DNA of 64,000 nucleotides from Lachnospiraceae bacterium (GCA_017437065.1 JAFSBX010000071.1:1-64000), one strand, 5' to 3'. Positions 20,153-31,191 are shown, counted from the stretch's first letter. Made by a program: numbers and translations. The notes: generated from the sequence alone by a model not told the origin.

Positions 20153-21887
20153 CTGTTTCCCCTCCATTCTTCATCTGAGAATCATAAATATCCTGATAAA
20201 TTTTACTGTTCTTAAGAAGTTCTTCATGACTGCCACAGTCTGCAAGCCTTCCGTTTTCCATAACTACAATCCGGTCTGCATCCTTTACCGATGCAATTCT
20301 TTGGGCTATAATAATCTTTGTCGTATGCGGATAATCTTTTTTCAACGCCTCATAAAGCTTTGCCTCTGTTTTTAAGTCCAAAGCACTGGTTGCATCATCA
20401 AAAATCAAAATCTCCGCACCTTTTAATACCGCACGACCAATGGATAGCCTCTGCTTCTGGCCTCCTGACAAACTGGTTCCGGCCTGATTTACTTCCGTAT
20501 CCATTCCTTTCTGTTTTGTCTGTATAAACTCCATTGCCTGTGCTGTCTCTGCCGCATGCTCCAACGTTGCTTTATCTGCCGCAGGATTTCCCCAAGCCAG
20601 ATTTTCACCAATTGTCATATGGAAAATTTCGCTATTCTGTAAGGCTATTGCTATTCTGTTACGCAAGTCTTCCATTTTATACTGTTTCACATCTACACCA
20701 TCTACAAGCACCTGCCCCTCCGTCACATCAAAAAAGCGTGGAATCAGATGAATAAGTGTAGATTTTCCGCATCCGGTAGCTCCCATAATAGCAATCGTTT
20801 CTCCCTGTTCAATCGTCAGACTGAAATGTTCCAGAATTTTCTCTTCTCCCATTCCCGGATACGCGAAACTGACATCCCGAAATTCCACTTTGCCTTTGAC
20901 AGCTGTTTCTCCATCAAATTCTCCATCCGCAATGGCAGGCTCACAATGTAAAATCTCCCGCACACGCTTTCCCGATGCCACACCTCTGGACACCGTCTGG
21001 AAAATCATGGTCATACGCATCACAGCATTTAGAATCTGTGAAATATATGTAACCGCCGCCATTACATCTCCCGGCGTTACTGATGCTGACTTCACTTCAA
21101 TACCACCAATCCATATGACCGCCACAACCGAAACATTCAAAATCACATTCATAATCGGCGTCATATATGAAAACAATAGCAAAACATCCAACTGTGTATT
21201 TACCAGTTCTCCATTTGCTTTCTCAAATCGTTCCTGCTCATATTCTTCTTTAGTGTATGCCTTTACTACTCTTAAACCCGATACGTTCTCCTGCATTACA
21301 TTATTCAGACGGTCTAATTTTTCCTGTAAAACTGAAAATTTCGGATTTGCTTTCAATATAAAGTAAATCACACAAAACAAAATCAGCGGAAGCGCACATG
21401 CCACAACAACTGCAAAGCTCAAGTCCAGCATAAGCATACATCCAATTCCACCGGCAAACAAAAGAAACGTTCTTACAAATCCACGTATACATTGAGATAC
21501 CAGATTTTGTATCTGTGTAATATCATTTGTTACTCTGGTAATCAATGAACCTGTTGAAAACTGATCCATCTGTTCAAAGGGTAGCTTCATAATCTTTGCA
21601 AATGCACCCTTTCGGACATCATTTCCAAAATTCTGACTGCACATATTCGCAAAAATCCCTGACAAAACACCACAGATTACACCAATTACCAATAGTCCTA
21701 TCATTTGTAATCCAATTGTAATAACGAGTTGCAAATCCCCTACATTCTGATTCGAAAGCCCTAAGACACCTTCGTCCACAATTTTACTCATCATTCTTGG
21801 CTGTAATAAATCCATAGTAACCTCTCCCGCCATAAATAGAGGTGCCAAGATGGCAAACAGCCAATACTTTCTCAAAATTTTACGCAT
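20142..21887 (-). CDS. ABC exporter half-transporter, degenerate-site subunit
   Basis: The 581-residue protein has six membrane helices, with the first near the N-terminus (KYWLFAILAPLFMAGEVTMDLLQPRMM), then an ATPase domain from about 330 with Walker A GATGCGKST and signature LSGGQKQR. Its Walker B reads ILIFDDATS, with Asp in place of catalytic Glu, and its H loop reads IIIAQRIAS, with Gln in place of His. Both changes are typical of the weak subunit of heterodimeric exporters. The ATG at 21887 has AGAAGG at the right distance. Confidence 0.9.
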   Translation of the reverse strand: MRKILRKYWLFAILAPLFMAGEVTMDLLQPRMMSKIVDEGVLGLSNQNVGDLQLVITIGLQMIGLLVIGVICGVLSGIFANMCSQNFGNDVRKGAFAKIMKLPFEQMDQFSTGSLITRVTNDITQIQNLVSQCIRGFVRTFLLFAGGIGCMLMLDLSFAVVVACALPLILFCVIYFILKANPKFSVLQEKLDRLNNVMQENVSGLRVVKAYTKEEYEQERFEKANGELVNTQLDVLLLFSYMTPIMNVILNVSVVAVIWIGGIEVKSASVTPGDVMAAVTYISQILNAVMRMTMIFQTVSRGVASGKRVREILHCEPAIADGEFDGETAVKGKVEFRDVSFAYPGMGEEKILEHFSLTIEQGETIAIMGATGCGKSTLIHLIPRFFDVTEGQVLVDGVDVKQYKMEDLRNRIAIALQNSEIFHMTIGENLAWGNPAADKATLEHAAETAQAMEFIQTKQKGMDTEVNQAGTSLSGGQKQRLSIGRAVLKGAEILIFDDATSALDLKTEAKLYEALKKDYPHTTKIIIAQRIASVKDADRIVVMENGRLADCGSHEELLKNSKIYQDIYDSQMKNGGETDGF

Positions 21888-21934
21888 ACTCAATCCTTCT
21901 GTTCTTTTACTCTTTTTATAAGCACTAATACCAT

Positions 21935-21966
21935 AAAAGACGAGGATATCTCCCCGTCTTTTATGT
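21935..21966 (-). terminator. Hairpin terminator between the chemoreceptor and exporter genes
   Basis: AAAAGACG(A)GG and CCCCGTCTTTT form a stem of about ten pairs with A tracts before and T tracts after, so it may work in both directions. Confidence 0.75.
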
Positions 21967-21997
21967 ATTCTTTGCTTATTTAAAACTTATTTATTTC

Positions 21998-23704
21998 TTA
22001 AATTCTAAACTGCGCTACAAGCTCTGTTACATGATCTGCTGTTACATGAAGCTTTGTTGCATCATCAGACACTTCCTGCATCATCGCATTTAATTCCTCT
22101 ACAGCAGCATTTGTCTCTTCTGTAGATGCTGCATTTTCCTGTGAAATTGCAGCCAAATTCTGGATAACTGTAGTAACCTGATCACTTGATTCTATAATTG
22201 TACCTGATTTTTCTTTCATAGCATCGATTTCAACTAAAGAACTGTCAATTTCTTCTGCTACTCTTCCAATAATCTGCTTGGTTTCTTCAACTTTTTCGCC
22301 TTCTTCTTCTACAATCACATTTACTTCTTTCATTGTTTCTACAGTCTTTTCTGATTCCTGAATAAGCACGCTGATAACTTCCATAATTTCTCTTGCGGAA
22401 CTATTTGACTGTTCTGCAAGCTTCTGAATAGAATCTGCTACTACTGCAAATCCTCTTCCGTGCTCTCCTGCTCTGGCAGCCTCAATTGAAGCATTTAAAG
22501 CAAGAAGATTTGTTTCTTCTGCAATGGAAGTAATCACTTCTGCTGCCCGACTGATTTCCATTACAGACGCATTTGTTTCCTCTGTCTGCTGTGTAATACG
22601 TTTAATTGCATCTATAGTTTTTCTGTTAGAATCATTTAATTCTGCTAAAATTCTGGTAGCATCTGTTCCTGACTTTCCCATTTCATCGGAAGATTTCGCA
22701 AGAATGTCAATATTTTCAACAATACTTCCAATTACCTCACTAACATCTTCCATATATCTTGTTGCATTCTCAGTCTCTTCTGCCTGTGAATTTGCAGCTC
22801 TTGCTATATCTTCCACTGCCTGACTTACTTCATTTGTTGACTGGCTTGCATGCACAGACATATCACTCAAATCACCGGCATACTGATTAATATTCACAAC
22901 TTCTTTTGAAATCTCTGTAATCATCTGTTTCAAGGTATCACGAAGTTTCGCCGTGCTTCTTGCCATTTCACCGACTTCATCAGAACGTCCTAAACTCTTT
23001 TCTGTAATTGGTGCATTCAGATTTCCACCTGTCAACTCTCTAAGACCAACTGTTACGTCTGTTACGGCAGTTGTTATTCTACGTGCCATTAAGAATACCA
23101 CTGCTACTGCAATCACTATTAATACAGTAGCTACAATAGCAATATCTACTAAAATTCCATTAATTGCGGCATCAACACTTTCACTTGGCTTTCCTGCAAA
23201 TATCATACCACATACACTGCCATCTGTATTATGGAGCGGGAAATAATATCCATAGTAATCTACATCACTAATTTTTACATATGGATCAAAATACGTTTCA
23301 CCGGCTAATACCTTTGCTACAACATCTGCATTTGCCTGTGTACCAACATTTCTGTTTCCATCTGCATTTTTCAAAGTAGTCAGCATACGAGTATCGCCAT
23401 AAAATACTGTCAATTCTACGTCACGCTCTTCTTTTAACCCATCCATAGTTTCATAAAGTGACTCTAAATTAAGTTCGCCTTTATAGAGTTTTCCGTCTTC
23501 ACCTACTAAAAATTCCCCTTCATAAGCATTTTCCAATGCCTGATCCAACAAAACTGCCGTATTAGCCAGACCACTTTCATTTTCTTTCTGTAACTCTGTT
23601 TCCAATGTAGTTACAGACAGTGCTGTTAAAATAATCAGATCCACCAATATCGGAACCAATCCTATCAGCAAAATTCTTGTTATTAAACTTATCTTCTTTT
23701 TCAT
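21998..23704 (-). CDS. Methyl-accepting chemotaxis protein
   Basis: The 568-residue receptor has a first membrane helix (about 8-30), an outside sensor of the single-Cache type (about 35-185, with [36 protein letters not shown]), a second helix ([21 protein letters not shown]), HAMP and a long signalling domain. The hairpin tip [38 protein letters not shown] is fully conserved. It would signal to CheA; no che genes lie in this window. GATGGAGG precedes the start. Confidence 0.93.
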   Translation of the reverse strand: MKKKISLITRILLIGLVPILVDLIILTALSVTTLETELQKENESGLANTAVLLDQALENAYEGEFLVGEDGKLYKGELNLESLYETMDGLKEERDVELTVFYGDTRMLTTLKNADGNRNVGTQANADVVAKVLAGETYFDPYVKISDVDYYGYYFPLHNTDGSVCGMIFAGKPSESVDAAINGILVDIAIVATVLIVIAVAVVFLMARRITTAVTDVTVGLRELTGGNLNAPITEKSLGRSDEVGEMARSTAKLRDTLKQMITEISKEVVNINQYAGDLSDMSVHASQSTNEVSQAVEDIARAANSQAEETENATRYMEDVSEVIGSIVENIDILAKSSDEMGKSGTDATRILAELNDSNRKTIDAIKRITQQTEETNASVMEISRAAEVITSIAEETNLLALNASIEAARAGEHGRGFAVVADSIQKLAEQSNSSAREIMEVISVLIQESEKTVETMKEVNVIVEEEGEKVEETKQIIGRVAEEIDSSLVEIDAMKEKSGTIIESSDQVTTVIQNLAAISQENAASTEETNAAVEELNAMMQEVSDDATKLHVTADHVTELVAQFRI

Positions 23705-23772
23705 TATAGTACCTCCATCTACACATTTATCCTAAATCCCTAATATAATCTTCGGATTTTGAATCGTAACTT

Positions 23773-25539
23773 TTACATTCTGTCCGGTGCGGAAAATCCT
23801 AACATATCAATACATGTTTCCAATATGTCTCTTGCCAAAATCAGAAGTGCAATCCAGCCTGTCTGTTTCTGACTATCCTCTTCCGCCAGAATTTTTGTCT
23901 CATGATAAAAACGATTGAATGCGTTAGCCAAATCATAAATATACGCACATACTTTATGAGGTGCAGTTTCTTCCACAGCTGACTCCATCATTGCATTAAA
24001 TTTCGTAAGCTCAAGCATCAGCGCTTTTTCAGATTCACTTACTGCATCACGCAATTCTAACGTTTCCAAACTTCCGCCCTGTTCTTTATACTTGTTCAAA
24101 ATCGATTTAATTCTAACGATAGTATAAAGAATATATGGTCCCGTATCTCCTTCAAAAGAGATAAAACGGTCTATGTCAAAGATATAATCTTTGGAAGCCT
24201 GATTGGATAAATCACCGTATTTTACAGCAGAAAGTGCTACTGTCTGAGCCGTTTTTCTTGCTTCTTCTTCCTCTACGGTACGGTTTTCGGTAATTTTTTT
24301 ATACATCTCTTCGTTGATTTCTTTAATCAGATTTTCAAGACGCATAACACCGCCTTCTCTTGTTTTGAAAGGCTTACCATCTTTCCCGTTCATTGTACCA
24401 AAACCTAAAAACTTCAGTGTTGTTTCTGGTTTTACCAGCTTTGTTTTTCTTGCACAACGGAATACCTGTTCAAAATAAAGCTCCTGGCGCTTATCTACTA
24501 CATAAATAATTTCATCCGGGTTCATCTCCCTCATTCTTTCCATAATAGTAGCAAGATCAGTTGTATTATAAAGAGACGCTCCGTCTGATTTCAAAATCAT
24601 ACATGGTGGAATTTCTTTCGTATCAGTCTCTTCTTTTACATCTACAACCAAAGCTCCTTCACTGATTCTTGCATAACCGCCATCCTTCATAAGAGCAACC
24701 ATCTCAGGAATCAGGTCATGTACGGAAGATTCACCTTTCCACAAATCAAAATCTACATTCAGATTTTCATAATTTTTCTTTAAGTCCGTAACAGAAACAT
24801 TCAAAATGTGATTCCATAATGCACGATAACCGCGTACACCATTCTGCAACTTAAATGTAGCTTCCATGGCTTCTGCTTTGTAAGCCTCGTCTTCTTTTGA
24901 TTTTTTACTTGCCGTCGGATAAATTTCTTCCAGTTCAGAAATCGTAAATGGCGGCTCTGCCGGATATTCTCCTTCAAACGTCTCATCAAAATAAATCAAA
25001 TCCGGCTGTCTCTTCTGAAGCTCTGTTATAATAAGCCCCATCTGCAATCCCCAGTCTCCAAGGTGAATATCACCAATAACTTCATGTCCTGCAAAACGGT
25101 TAATTCTCTTAATACTTTCTCCAATGATTGCGGATCTTAAATGACCTACATGTAATGGTTTTGCCACATTCGGTCCGCCGTAATCAATTACGATTTTTTT
25201 CGGCTCTTTTGCTTCTTCCAGACCGAATTTCTTATCCGCTCTCATTCCCTTTAAATACTCAGTTACAAATGTTTCTTTTAATTTTAAATTAAGAAATCCC
25301 GGTGCTACCGCACTTACTTCTGAAAAAACAGTACTGTCTGTCAGCTTTTCAGCCACCTCATTAGCTATCATAATCGGTGCTTTTTTGTACTTCTTAGCAC
25401 CAGCCATAGCTCCGTTACACTGATATTCACACAGATCCGGTCGATTTGATAAGGAAACCTTTCCCAAATCCTTATCATATCCTGTCTCTTCAAATGCCTG
25501 TTGCATTTCTTCTGAAATCAAATCTATTAACTTTTTCAT
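23773..25539 (-). CDS. argS: Arginyl-tRNA synthetase
   Basis: The 588-residue class I synthetase shows GGPNVAKPLHVGHLRSAIIGESIKRI (HIGH motif as HVGH), a middle AMEATFKLQNG, KDGKPFKTREGGVMRLENLI in the place of KMSKS, and a C-terminal DALR anticodon-binding domain (VCAYIYDLANAFNRFYHETKIL...ILARDILETCIDMLGFSAPDRM). The ATG at 25539 is chosen; GAAAGG lies upstream and the conserved N-terminus begins here. The longer frame to 25623 is spurious. Confidence 0.94.
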   Translation of the reverse strand: MKKLIDLISEEMQQAFEETGYDKDLGKVSLSNRPDLCEYQCNGAMAGAKKYKKAPIMIANEVAEKLTDSTVFSEVSAVAPGFLNLKLKETFVTEYLKGMRADKKFGLEEAKEPKKIVIDYGGPNVAKPLHVGHLRSAIIGESIKRINRFAGHEVIGDIHLGDWGLQMGLIITELQKRQPDLIYFDETFEGEYPAEPPFTISELEEIYPTASKKSKEDEAYKAEAMEATFKLQNGVRGYRALWNHILNVSVTDLKKNYENLNVDFDLWKGESSVHDLIPEMVALMKDGGYARISEGALVVDVKEETDTKEIPPCMILKSDGASLYNTTDLATIMERMREMNPDEIIYVVDKRQELYFEQVFRCARKTKLVKPETTLKFLGFGTMNGKDGKPFKTREGGVMRLENLIKEINEEMYKKITENRTVEEEEARKTAQTVALSAVKYGDLSNQASKDYIFDIDRFISFEGDTGPYILYTIVRIKSILNKYKEQGGSLETLELRDAVSESEKALMLELTKFNAMMESAVEETAPHKVCAYIYDLANAFNRFYHETKILAEEDSQKQTGWIALLILARDILETCIDMLGFSAPDRM

Positions 25540-25701
25540 TCTAAAACAAACCTTTCTATCTCTAGTATACTGACATGTTAATATGTGTCTGCATACTATC
25601 CTCCACTTTAACGTGTTAGACAAAATTCTTTTTATATTATATATTTTTTCGGCAAATAACGCAATATTTCTTAAAAAATTATTAAAAGATATTAAAACGT
25701 T

Positions 25702-26379
25702 TTATTCTCTATCTTTTTTTACGGATTCCCTTTCCATTTTAGAATAAATACATCCGCAATAATCCTGTCTGTAAAGTCCATATTCCTGCGACAACTCGAT
25801 AGAACGTTTATAACCGTTTCTCTTTTTAAAATCTGAAGGCAACCAGCATATATTATATTCATTTGCCAACTGCTCTCCGATTTCATTCAGTTTTACTGCA
25901 TTTTTTAGCGGGCTGATTGTCAATGTGGTTGCAAAATAGTCAAATCCGCTCTTCGCCGCAGCCTCCGCCGTCTTTTTTAATCGCAACTCATAACAGGCAA
26001 AACAGCGTTCGCCTCCCTCCGGACACTGTTCCAGACCTTTTGCAATCTGATAAAAATATTCCGGTTCATAATCTCCTTCTACTATATCAATCAGATATCC
26101 TGTCGTTTCTCTTCCATCAGAAATTTCCTTATCGAGATTTTCATTATAAGCTGAAATCAGTCTTTTCTGCTCTTCTACTCTTTTTCTGTATTCCTGTTCC
26201 ATGGAAATATTCGGGTTATAATAAAAAACCGTAATCTTAAAATATTGCCGTAAATATTCCAATACATAACTACTGCAGGGGGCACAGCAGCTATGTAAAA
26301 AAAGCTTCGGCGGCTCACCATTCTCCAGACCCGTCAAAATTTTGTCCAATTCCTTCTGATAATTTCTTACCACATTCAT
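25702..26379 (-). CDS. queH: Epoxyqueuosine reductase QueH
   Basis: The 225-residue protein carries the QueH cysteine pattern: LFLHSCCAPCSSYVL (C31, C32, C35), ERCFACYELRL and YCGCIYS, which hold an iron-sulfur cluster and a non-haem iron. NPNISMEQEYRKRVEEQ and FDYFATTLTISPLKNA are also typical. It reduces epoxyqueuosine to queuosine in the tRNA anticodon, in place of QueG. The start follows AGGAAGGAAAAG. The gene stands between carB and argS and seems to be separately expressed. Confidence 0.92.
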   Translation of the reverse strand: MNVVRNYQKELDKILTGLENGEPPKLFLHSCCAPCSSYVLEYLRQYFKITVFYYNPNISMEQEYRKRVEEQKRLISAYNENLDKEISDGRETTGYLIDIVEGDYEPEYFYQIAKGLEQCPEGGERCFACYELRLKKTAEAAAKSGFDYFATTLTISPLKNAVKLNEIGEQLANEYNICWLPSDFKKRNGYKRSIELSQEYGLYRQDYCGCIYSKMERESVKKDRE

Positions 26380-26450
26380 TTATTTCAAACTTTTCCTTCC
26401 TAATATACTATACAATTTTAAGTTAGAAACACGTATTACAAGATACACCA

Positions 26451-26484
26451 AAAGAAACCGAAAATGAGTTTTTCTCACTTCCGG
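26451..26484 (-). terminator. Terminator behind carB
   Basis: CCGGAAGTGAG and CTCATTTTCGG (minus strand) form a stem with two wobble or mismatch pairs, followed by TTTCTTTT. Confidence 0.65.
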
Positions 26485-26506
26485 TCACGCCCTTTTGCTG
26501 CTTTTT

Positions 26507-29500
26507 TTATCTCGTTGCAATCGTTGCAATATCCACCAACGTAAGATTTTCCTTAATCTCTGCATTTTCCAGACTGGTGACAAGCGCTCTTGCCGTATCC
26601 ATTGCCGTAATACAGTTTACACCTGTTTCAATTGCATTTCTTCGAATCAGGAAACCATCCCTTGATTTGTCACGTCCCTGTGTTGGTGTATCAATAACAA
26701 GGTCAATTTTATGTCCTAAAATAAGGTCCATAACCGTCGGTGACTCCTGCTGAATTTTATTGACCTTACGAGCTTTTACTCCTGCCTCGTTTAACGCTGC
26801 TGCCGTACTTCTTGTGGCATAAATCGTATAGCCCAGTTTCTCAAAACGGCGTCCAATTTCAATTGCTTCTCCTTTATCTGCATCTTTTACGGTAATAATC
26901 ATCTGCTTATGCTTCGGCAAATCAATGCCTGCACCTAAAAATGCTTTATAAAGTGCTTCATTGAAGTCTTTTGCAATACCAAGACATTCTCCGGTAGATT
27001 TCATTTCCGGTCCTAAGCTGATTTCCGCACCACGGATTTTTTCAAAGGAAAACACCGGCATTTTGATTGCCACATAATCTGCTTCCGGCTGAAGTCCCGG
27101 CTCATAGCCAAGTTCCCTAATCGTCTTTCCGATAATCACTTCTGTTGCAAGGTCTACAATCGGAATACCTGTTACCTTACTGATATAAGGTACGGTACGG
27201 GAAGAACGTGGATTTACCTCGATAACATACACTTCTTCACCGACGGCAATAAACTGAATATTAATCAGACCTTTTACATGCAGTGTCTTTGCCAGACGTC
27301 TGGTATATTCTGCAATGGTTTCTTTTACTTTATCATTGACCGTATGTGCCGGATAAACGGAAATGGAGTCGCCGGAATGGACACCGGTTCTTTCGATATG
27401 CTCCATAATGCCCGGAATCAAAATGTCTGTTCCATCACAAACCGCATCTACTTCCAACTCTTTTCCCTGTAAATATTTATCTACCAGAATCGGGTGGTCC
27501 TGTGCTATTCGGTTAATGATTTCCATAAATTCTTCAATTTCCTGATCGGAAAGAGCAATCTGCATACCCTGTCCGCCAAGTACATAAGAAGGACGTACTA
27601 ATACCGGATACCCTAAGCGGTTTGCCACTGCTTTTGCTTCTTCTGCCGTATATACAGTTCCGCCGGCTGCGCGGGGAATTTCGGTCTCTTCCAAAATTTT
27701 ATCAAACAGCTCTCTGTCTTCTGCCGCATCCACATCTTCTGCTTTCGTTCCCAAAATCGGAACACCCATCTTCATCAAACTTTCGGTTAACTTAATGGCT
27801 GTCTGTCCGCCAAACTGTACTACCGCACCATCCGGCTTCTCAATATTTACAATATTTTCTACATCTTCCGATGTCAGTGGTTCAAAATACAGCTTGTCTG
27901 CAATATCAAAGTCAGTACTTACTGTTTCCGGGTTGTTATTAATAATAATTGTTTCGTATCCCGCTCTTGCAAATGCCCATGTGGCATGTACGGAACAGTA
28001 GTCAAATTCAATCCCCTGCCCGATACGGATTGGACCGGAACCAAGTACCAGTACTTTTTTCTTGGAATTGGTTTTGACCACTTCACATTCACTTCCAAAG
28101 CAGGAATAGTAATATGGCGTACTTGCCTCAAATTCAGCTGCACAGGTATCTACCATCTTAAATGCGGCAGTAATACCATTTTCATAACGCATATCTTTGA
28201 TTTCTTCTTCGGTTTTTCCGGTCAGACTTGCAATTACATTGTCCGGGAACTCCAGCCTTTTTGCCTCTTTTAACAATTCTACCGTAAGAGGTTCTTTCTC
28301 CAAAGCAGCTTCCATTTCAACCAGAATCGCCAGCTTATCAATAAACCAGTGGTCAATCATGGTAATTTCATGAATGGTATCGTAATCCACACCTTTGCGA
28401 AGTGCTTCTGCAATGATATAGATTCTCTGGTCATCGACCTTCTTTAAACGCTCTTTCAATTCCTCTGCATTTAAATCCGTAAAATCATAACTTCTAAGGC
28501 AGTCTACATGCTGTTCCAAAGAACGAATCGCTTTCATCAGAGCACCTTCAAAGTTCTGACAAATACTCATAACCTCTCCGGTAGCCTTCATCTGTGTCGT
28601 CAGCGTTCTCTTTGCCGTAATAAACTTATCGAACGGAAGTCTTGGCATTTTTACAACACAGTAGTCAAGTGCCGGTTCAAAGCTTGCATATGTTTTTCCG
28701 GTAATGGCATTTTTAATTTCGTCCAAAGTGTAACCAAGTGCAATTTTCGCCGCTACTTTTGCAATCGGATAACCTGTTGCTTTGGAGGCAAGTGCGGAAG
28801 AACGGCTTACACGCGGATTTACTTCAATAACACAATATTCAAAGCTGGTCGGATGAAGGGCAAACTGCACATTACATCCACCTGTAATTTCCAATTCACT
28901 GATAATATTTAAAGCGGAGCTTCTAAGCATCTGGTACTCTTTATCACTTAACGTCTGGGAAGGTGCTACTACAATACTGTCTCCGGTATGAACACCAACC
29001 GGATCGATATTTTCCATGTTACATACAGTAATACAGTTTCCTGCACTGTCACGCATTACTTCATATTCGATTTCCTTCCAACCCGCAATACAACGTTCCA
29101 CCAATACCTGTCCCACACGGGAAAGTCGTAAACCGTTAGCTAAAATATCTTCTAATTCTATCTGATTATGGGCAATACCGCCACCGGAGCCCCCCAAAGT
29201 ATATGCCGGACGAAGAACTACCGGATAGCCGATTTTTTTCGCAAACGTTACACCGTCTTCTACATTTTCTACAACCAGAGAAGCAGCACAAGGTTCTCCG
29301 ATTTTTTCCATCGTTTCTTTGAATTCCAGACGGTCTTCTGCTTTTTTGATTGTTTGTGCAGTTGTACCAAGAAGTGTTACATTATGGCTTGCCAGAAATC
29401 CTGACTCTGCCAGCTCCATACCTAAGTTTAATCCTGCCTGTCCACCAAGAGTCGGCAGTACGCTGTCCGGTTTTTCTTTTTCAATAATCTGTTCCAGTAC

Positions 29501-29716
29501 TTTGATTGTCAGCGGTTCAATATATACCTTGTCCGCAATTTCCTTATCGGTCATGATTGTAGCCGGATTGGAGTTTACAAGTACAACTTCTATTCCTTCT
29601 TCTTTTAAAGAACGACATGCCTGTGTACCTGCATAATCAAATTCAGCTGCCTGTCCGATGACAATCGGACCTGAACCAATTACTAATACTTTTTTTACGT
29701 TAGGATTCTTTGGCAT
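26507..29716 (-). CDS. carB: Carbamoyl-phosphate synthase, large subunit
   Basis: The 1069-residue protein has the two homologous ATP-grasp halves, each starting with VLVIGSGPIVIGQAAEFDYAGTQ or VLVLGSGPIRIGQGIEFDYCSVH, an oligomerisation part between, and an MGS-like allosteric domain at the end (GEAIEIGRRFEKLGYTIYATRSTAAAL...VIDTPTQGRDKSRDG). It makes carbamoyl phosphate for pyrimidine and arginine synthesis with ammonia channelled from CarA. Length is normal. The start lies one base after the carA stop. Confidence 0.96.
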   Translation of the reverse strand: MPKNPNVKKVLVIGSGPIVIGQAAEFDYAGTQACRSLKEEGIEVVLVNSNPATIMTDKEIADKVYIEPLTIKVLEQIIEKEKPDSVLPTLGGQAGLNLGMELAESGFLASHNVTLLGTTAQTIKKAEDRLEFKETMEKIGEPCAASLVVENVEDGVTFAKKIGYPVVLRPAYTLGGSGGGIAHNQIELEDILANGLRLSRVGQVLVERCIAGWKEIEYEVMRDSAGNCITVCNMENIDPVGVHTGDSIVVAPSQTLSDKEYQMLRSSALNIISELEITGGCNVQFALHPTSFEYCVIEVNPRVSRSSALASKATGYPIAKVAAKIALGYTLDEIKNAITGKTYASFEPALDYCVVKMPRLPFDKFITAKRTLTTQMKATGEVMSICQNFEGALMKAIRSLEQHVDCLRSYDFTDLNAEELKERLKKVDDQRIYIIAEALRKGVDYDTIHEITMIDHWFIDKLAILVEMEAALEKEPLTVELLKEAKRLEFPDNVIASLTGKTEEEIKDMRYENGITAAFKMVDTCAAEFEASTPYYYSCFGSECEVVKTNSKKKVLVLGSGPIRIGQGIEFDYCSVHATWAFARAGYETIIINNNPETVSTDFDIADKLYFEPLTSEDVENIVNIEKPDGAVVQFGGQTAIKLTESLMKMGVPILGTKAEDVDAAEDRELFDKILEETEIPRAAGGTVYTAEEAKAVANRLGYPVLVRPSYVLGGQGMQIALSDQEIEEFMEIINRIAQDHPILVDKYLQGKELEVDAVCDGTDILIPGIMEHIERTGVHSGDSISVYPAHTVNDKVKETIAEYTRRLAKTLHVKGLINIQFIAVGEEVYVIEVNPRSSRTVPYISKVTGIPIVDLATEVIIGKTIRELGYEPGLQPEADYVAIKMPVFSFEKIRGAEISLGPEMKSTGECLGIAKDFNEALYKAFLGAGIDLPKHKQMIITVKDADKGEAIEIGRRFEKLGYTIYATRSTAAALNEAGVKARKVNKIQQESPTVMDLILGHKIDLVIDTPTQGRDKSRDGFLIRRNAIETGVNCITAMDTARALVTSLENAEIKENLTLVDIATIATR

Positions 29717-29717
29717 C

Positions 29718-30938
29718 TTATTTCTCCTCCATTTTTTCCTGTTTACTCATGTTCACATGATATTTCATCATGTCGATGAATCGGTCAAACAAATAACCGG
29801 AGTCCTGTGGTCCCGGGCAGCTTTCCGGATGAAACTGCACCGTAAAGATATTCTTACCGGTATATGCAAGTCCTTCATTCGTACCATCATTTACATTAAT
29901 AAATGCAGGCACAGCAATATTTTCATCCAATTTATCCGTATCTACCACATAACCATGGTTTTGAGAAGAAATATATACTCTTCCGGTCTGTAAATCCTTT
30001 ACCGGATGGTTGCCACCTCTATGTCCATATTTTAACTTGTAAGTATCCGCTCCTGTTGCAAGTGCCATCAGCTGATGACCGAGACAGATTGCAAAAATCG
30101 GCACATTGGAATCATAAAGCTTTTTAATTTCAGCAATTACTCCGGTACACTCTTTCGGGTCTCCCGGTCCGTTACTTAACATAATTCCATCCGGTTTATC
30201 TGCAAGTATTTCTTCCGCAGTAGTTGCTGCCGGATATACTGTTACATCACACCCTCTTGATGCTAAAGAATCTGCAATATTTCTTTTTGCTCCTAAATCA
30301 AGAAGTGCAACTTTCATTCCTTTTCCATTTACTTCTTTTACAAGTGCAGGTTTTTTCTCTCTTATGCCGTTTTCATAAGCTTCTTTATTAAAACTCGCAC
30401 TTTCGGATAAAGGTCCGTTTTCTTCTATGGAAGAAACTCCTTTTATCTCATATTTATTATCACAGGTCACTTTTTCCACTACTTTTCCTGTAGTGTAGGC
30501 TTTTAATTTTGGAATAACTTCATCTAAATTATAATTTTCATTGGTAGTAATCATACCATTCATAGTACCCTTTTCCCTTAAAATCTTAGTAAGGGCTCTT
30601 GTATCGATCCCGGCAATTCCCGGAACACCGTTTTTCTCTAAATATTCCTGAATGGTTACATCTTTCCTGAAATTGCTGGAAATTCTGGATAATTCCCTTA
30701 CAATAAATCCGTCCGGCCAGGGTTTTCCTGACTCACAATCGTCCATGCATACTCCATAATTTCCAATCAGCGGATAGGTCATGCAAACAGCCTGTCCTGC
30801 ATAGGATGGGTCTGTAAGCACTTCTAAATATCCCGCCATAGATGTGTTAAAAACAATTTCACTTATGATTTCCTTTTCGGCACCTATATGTGTTCCCTCG
30901 AACACGGTACCGTCTTCCAATAATAAAAATGCCTTCAT
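29718..30938 (-). CDS. carA: Carbamoyl-phosphate synthase, small subunit
   Basis: The 406-residue glutaminase subunit has the CPSase small domain (MKAFLLLEDGTVFEGTHIGAEKEIISEIVFNTSMAGYLEVLTDPSYAGQ) and a class I amidotransferase domain with nucleophile Cys in PIFAICLGHQLMAL and the His-Glu pair in VQFHPESCPGP. The ATG at 30938 begins the conserved part; an 18-residue longer frame upstream is not supported. Promoter and leader lie at 30939-31047. About 70 residues in the middle (TTGKVVEKVTCDNKYEIKGVSSIEENG...) form a looser linker. Confidence 0.95.
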   Translation of the reverse strand: MKAFLLLEDGTVFEGTHIGAEKEIISEIVFNTSMAGYLEVLTDPSYAGQAVCMTYPLIGNYGVCMDDCESGKPWPDGFIVRELSRISSNFRKDVTIQEYLEKNGVPGIAGIDTRALTKILREKGTMNGMITTNENYNLDEVIPKLKAYTTGKVVEKVTCDNKYEIKGVSSIEENGPLSESASFNKEAYENGIREKKPALVKEVNGKGMKVALLDLGAKRNIADSLASRGCDVTVYPAATTAEEILADKPDGIMLSNGPGDPKECTGVIAEIKKLYDSNVPIFAICLGHQLMALATGADTYKLKYGHRGGNHPVKDLQTGRVYISSQNHGYVVDTDKLDENIAVPAFINVNDGTNEGLAYTGKNIFTVQFHPESCPGPQDSGYLFDRFIDMMKYHVNMSKQEKMEEK

Positions 30939-31018
30939 ACTTATAACCATGCCTTTCTCTTCGCCTGCGAATCGGTTCAGGCAGTTATTCACCTGTTGAC
31001 CTTCCGCATAATCGGTTT

Positions 31019-31047
31019 ATTATATCACACGATTTTTTCCTATTCAA
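31019..31047 (-). promoter_or_regulatory. Promoter of carAB
   Basis: Minus-strand TTGAAT (31042-31047) and TATAAT (31019-31024) are 17 bp apart. The leader of about 75 bases contains a GCCTG/CAGGC hairpin (about 30966-30985). No PyrR-type antiterminator was recognised. Confidence 0.7.
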
Positions 31048-31191
31048 TTGATAGTAAAACGAATTTTGAAATTTAGCAATCCCTTTATCTCCAAACTTTG
31101 ACATATATTTCATGCATTTCCAATTACCTAATCAAAATCTGACAAATTTCTACAACAAACTCCATATATTGAAGATATAACCCATAATTTC

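Noticed and set aside
30939..30992. 18-residue extension of CarA
   Set aside because: The conserved CarA N-terminus begins at MKAFLLLEDG, and the extension would fall in the leader hairpin.
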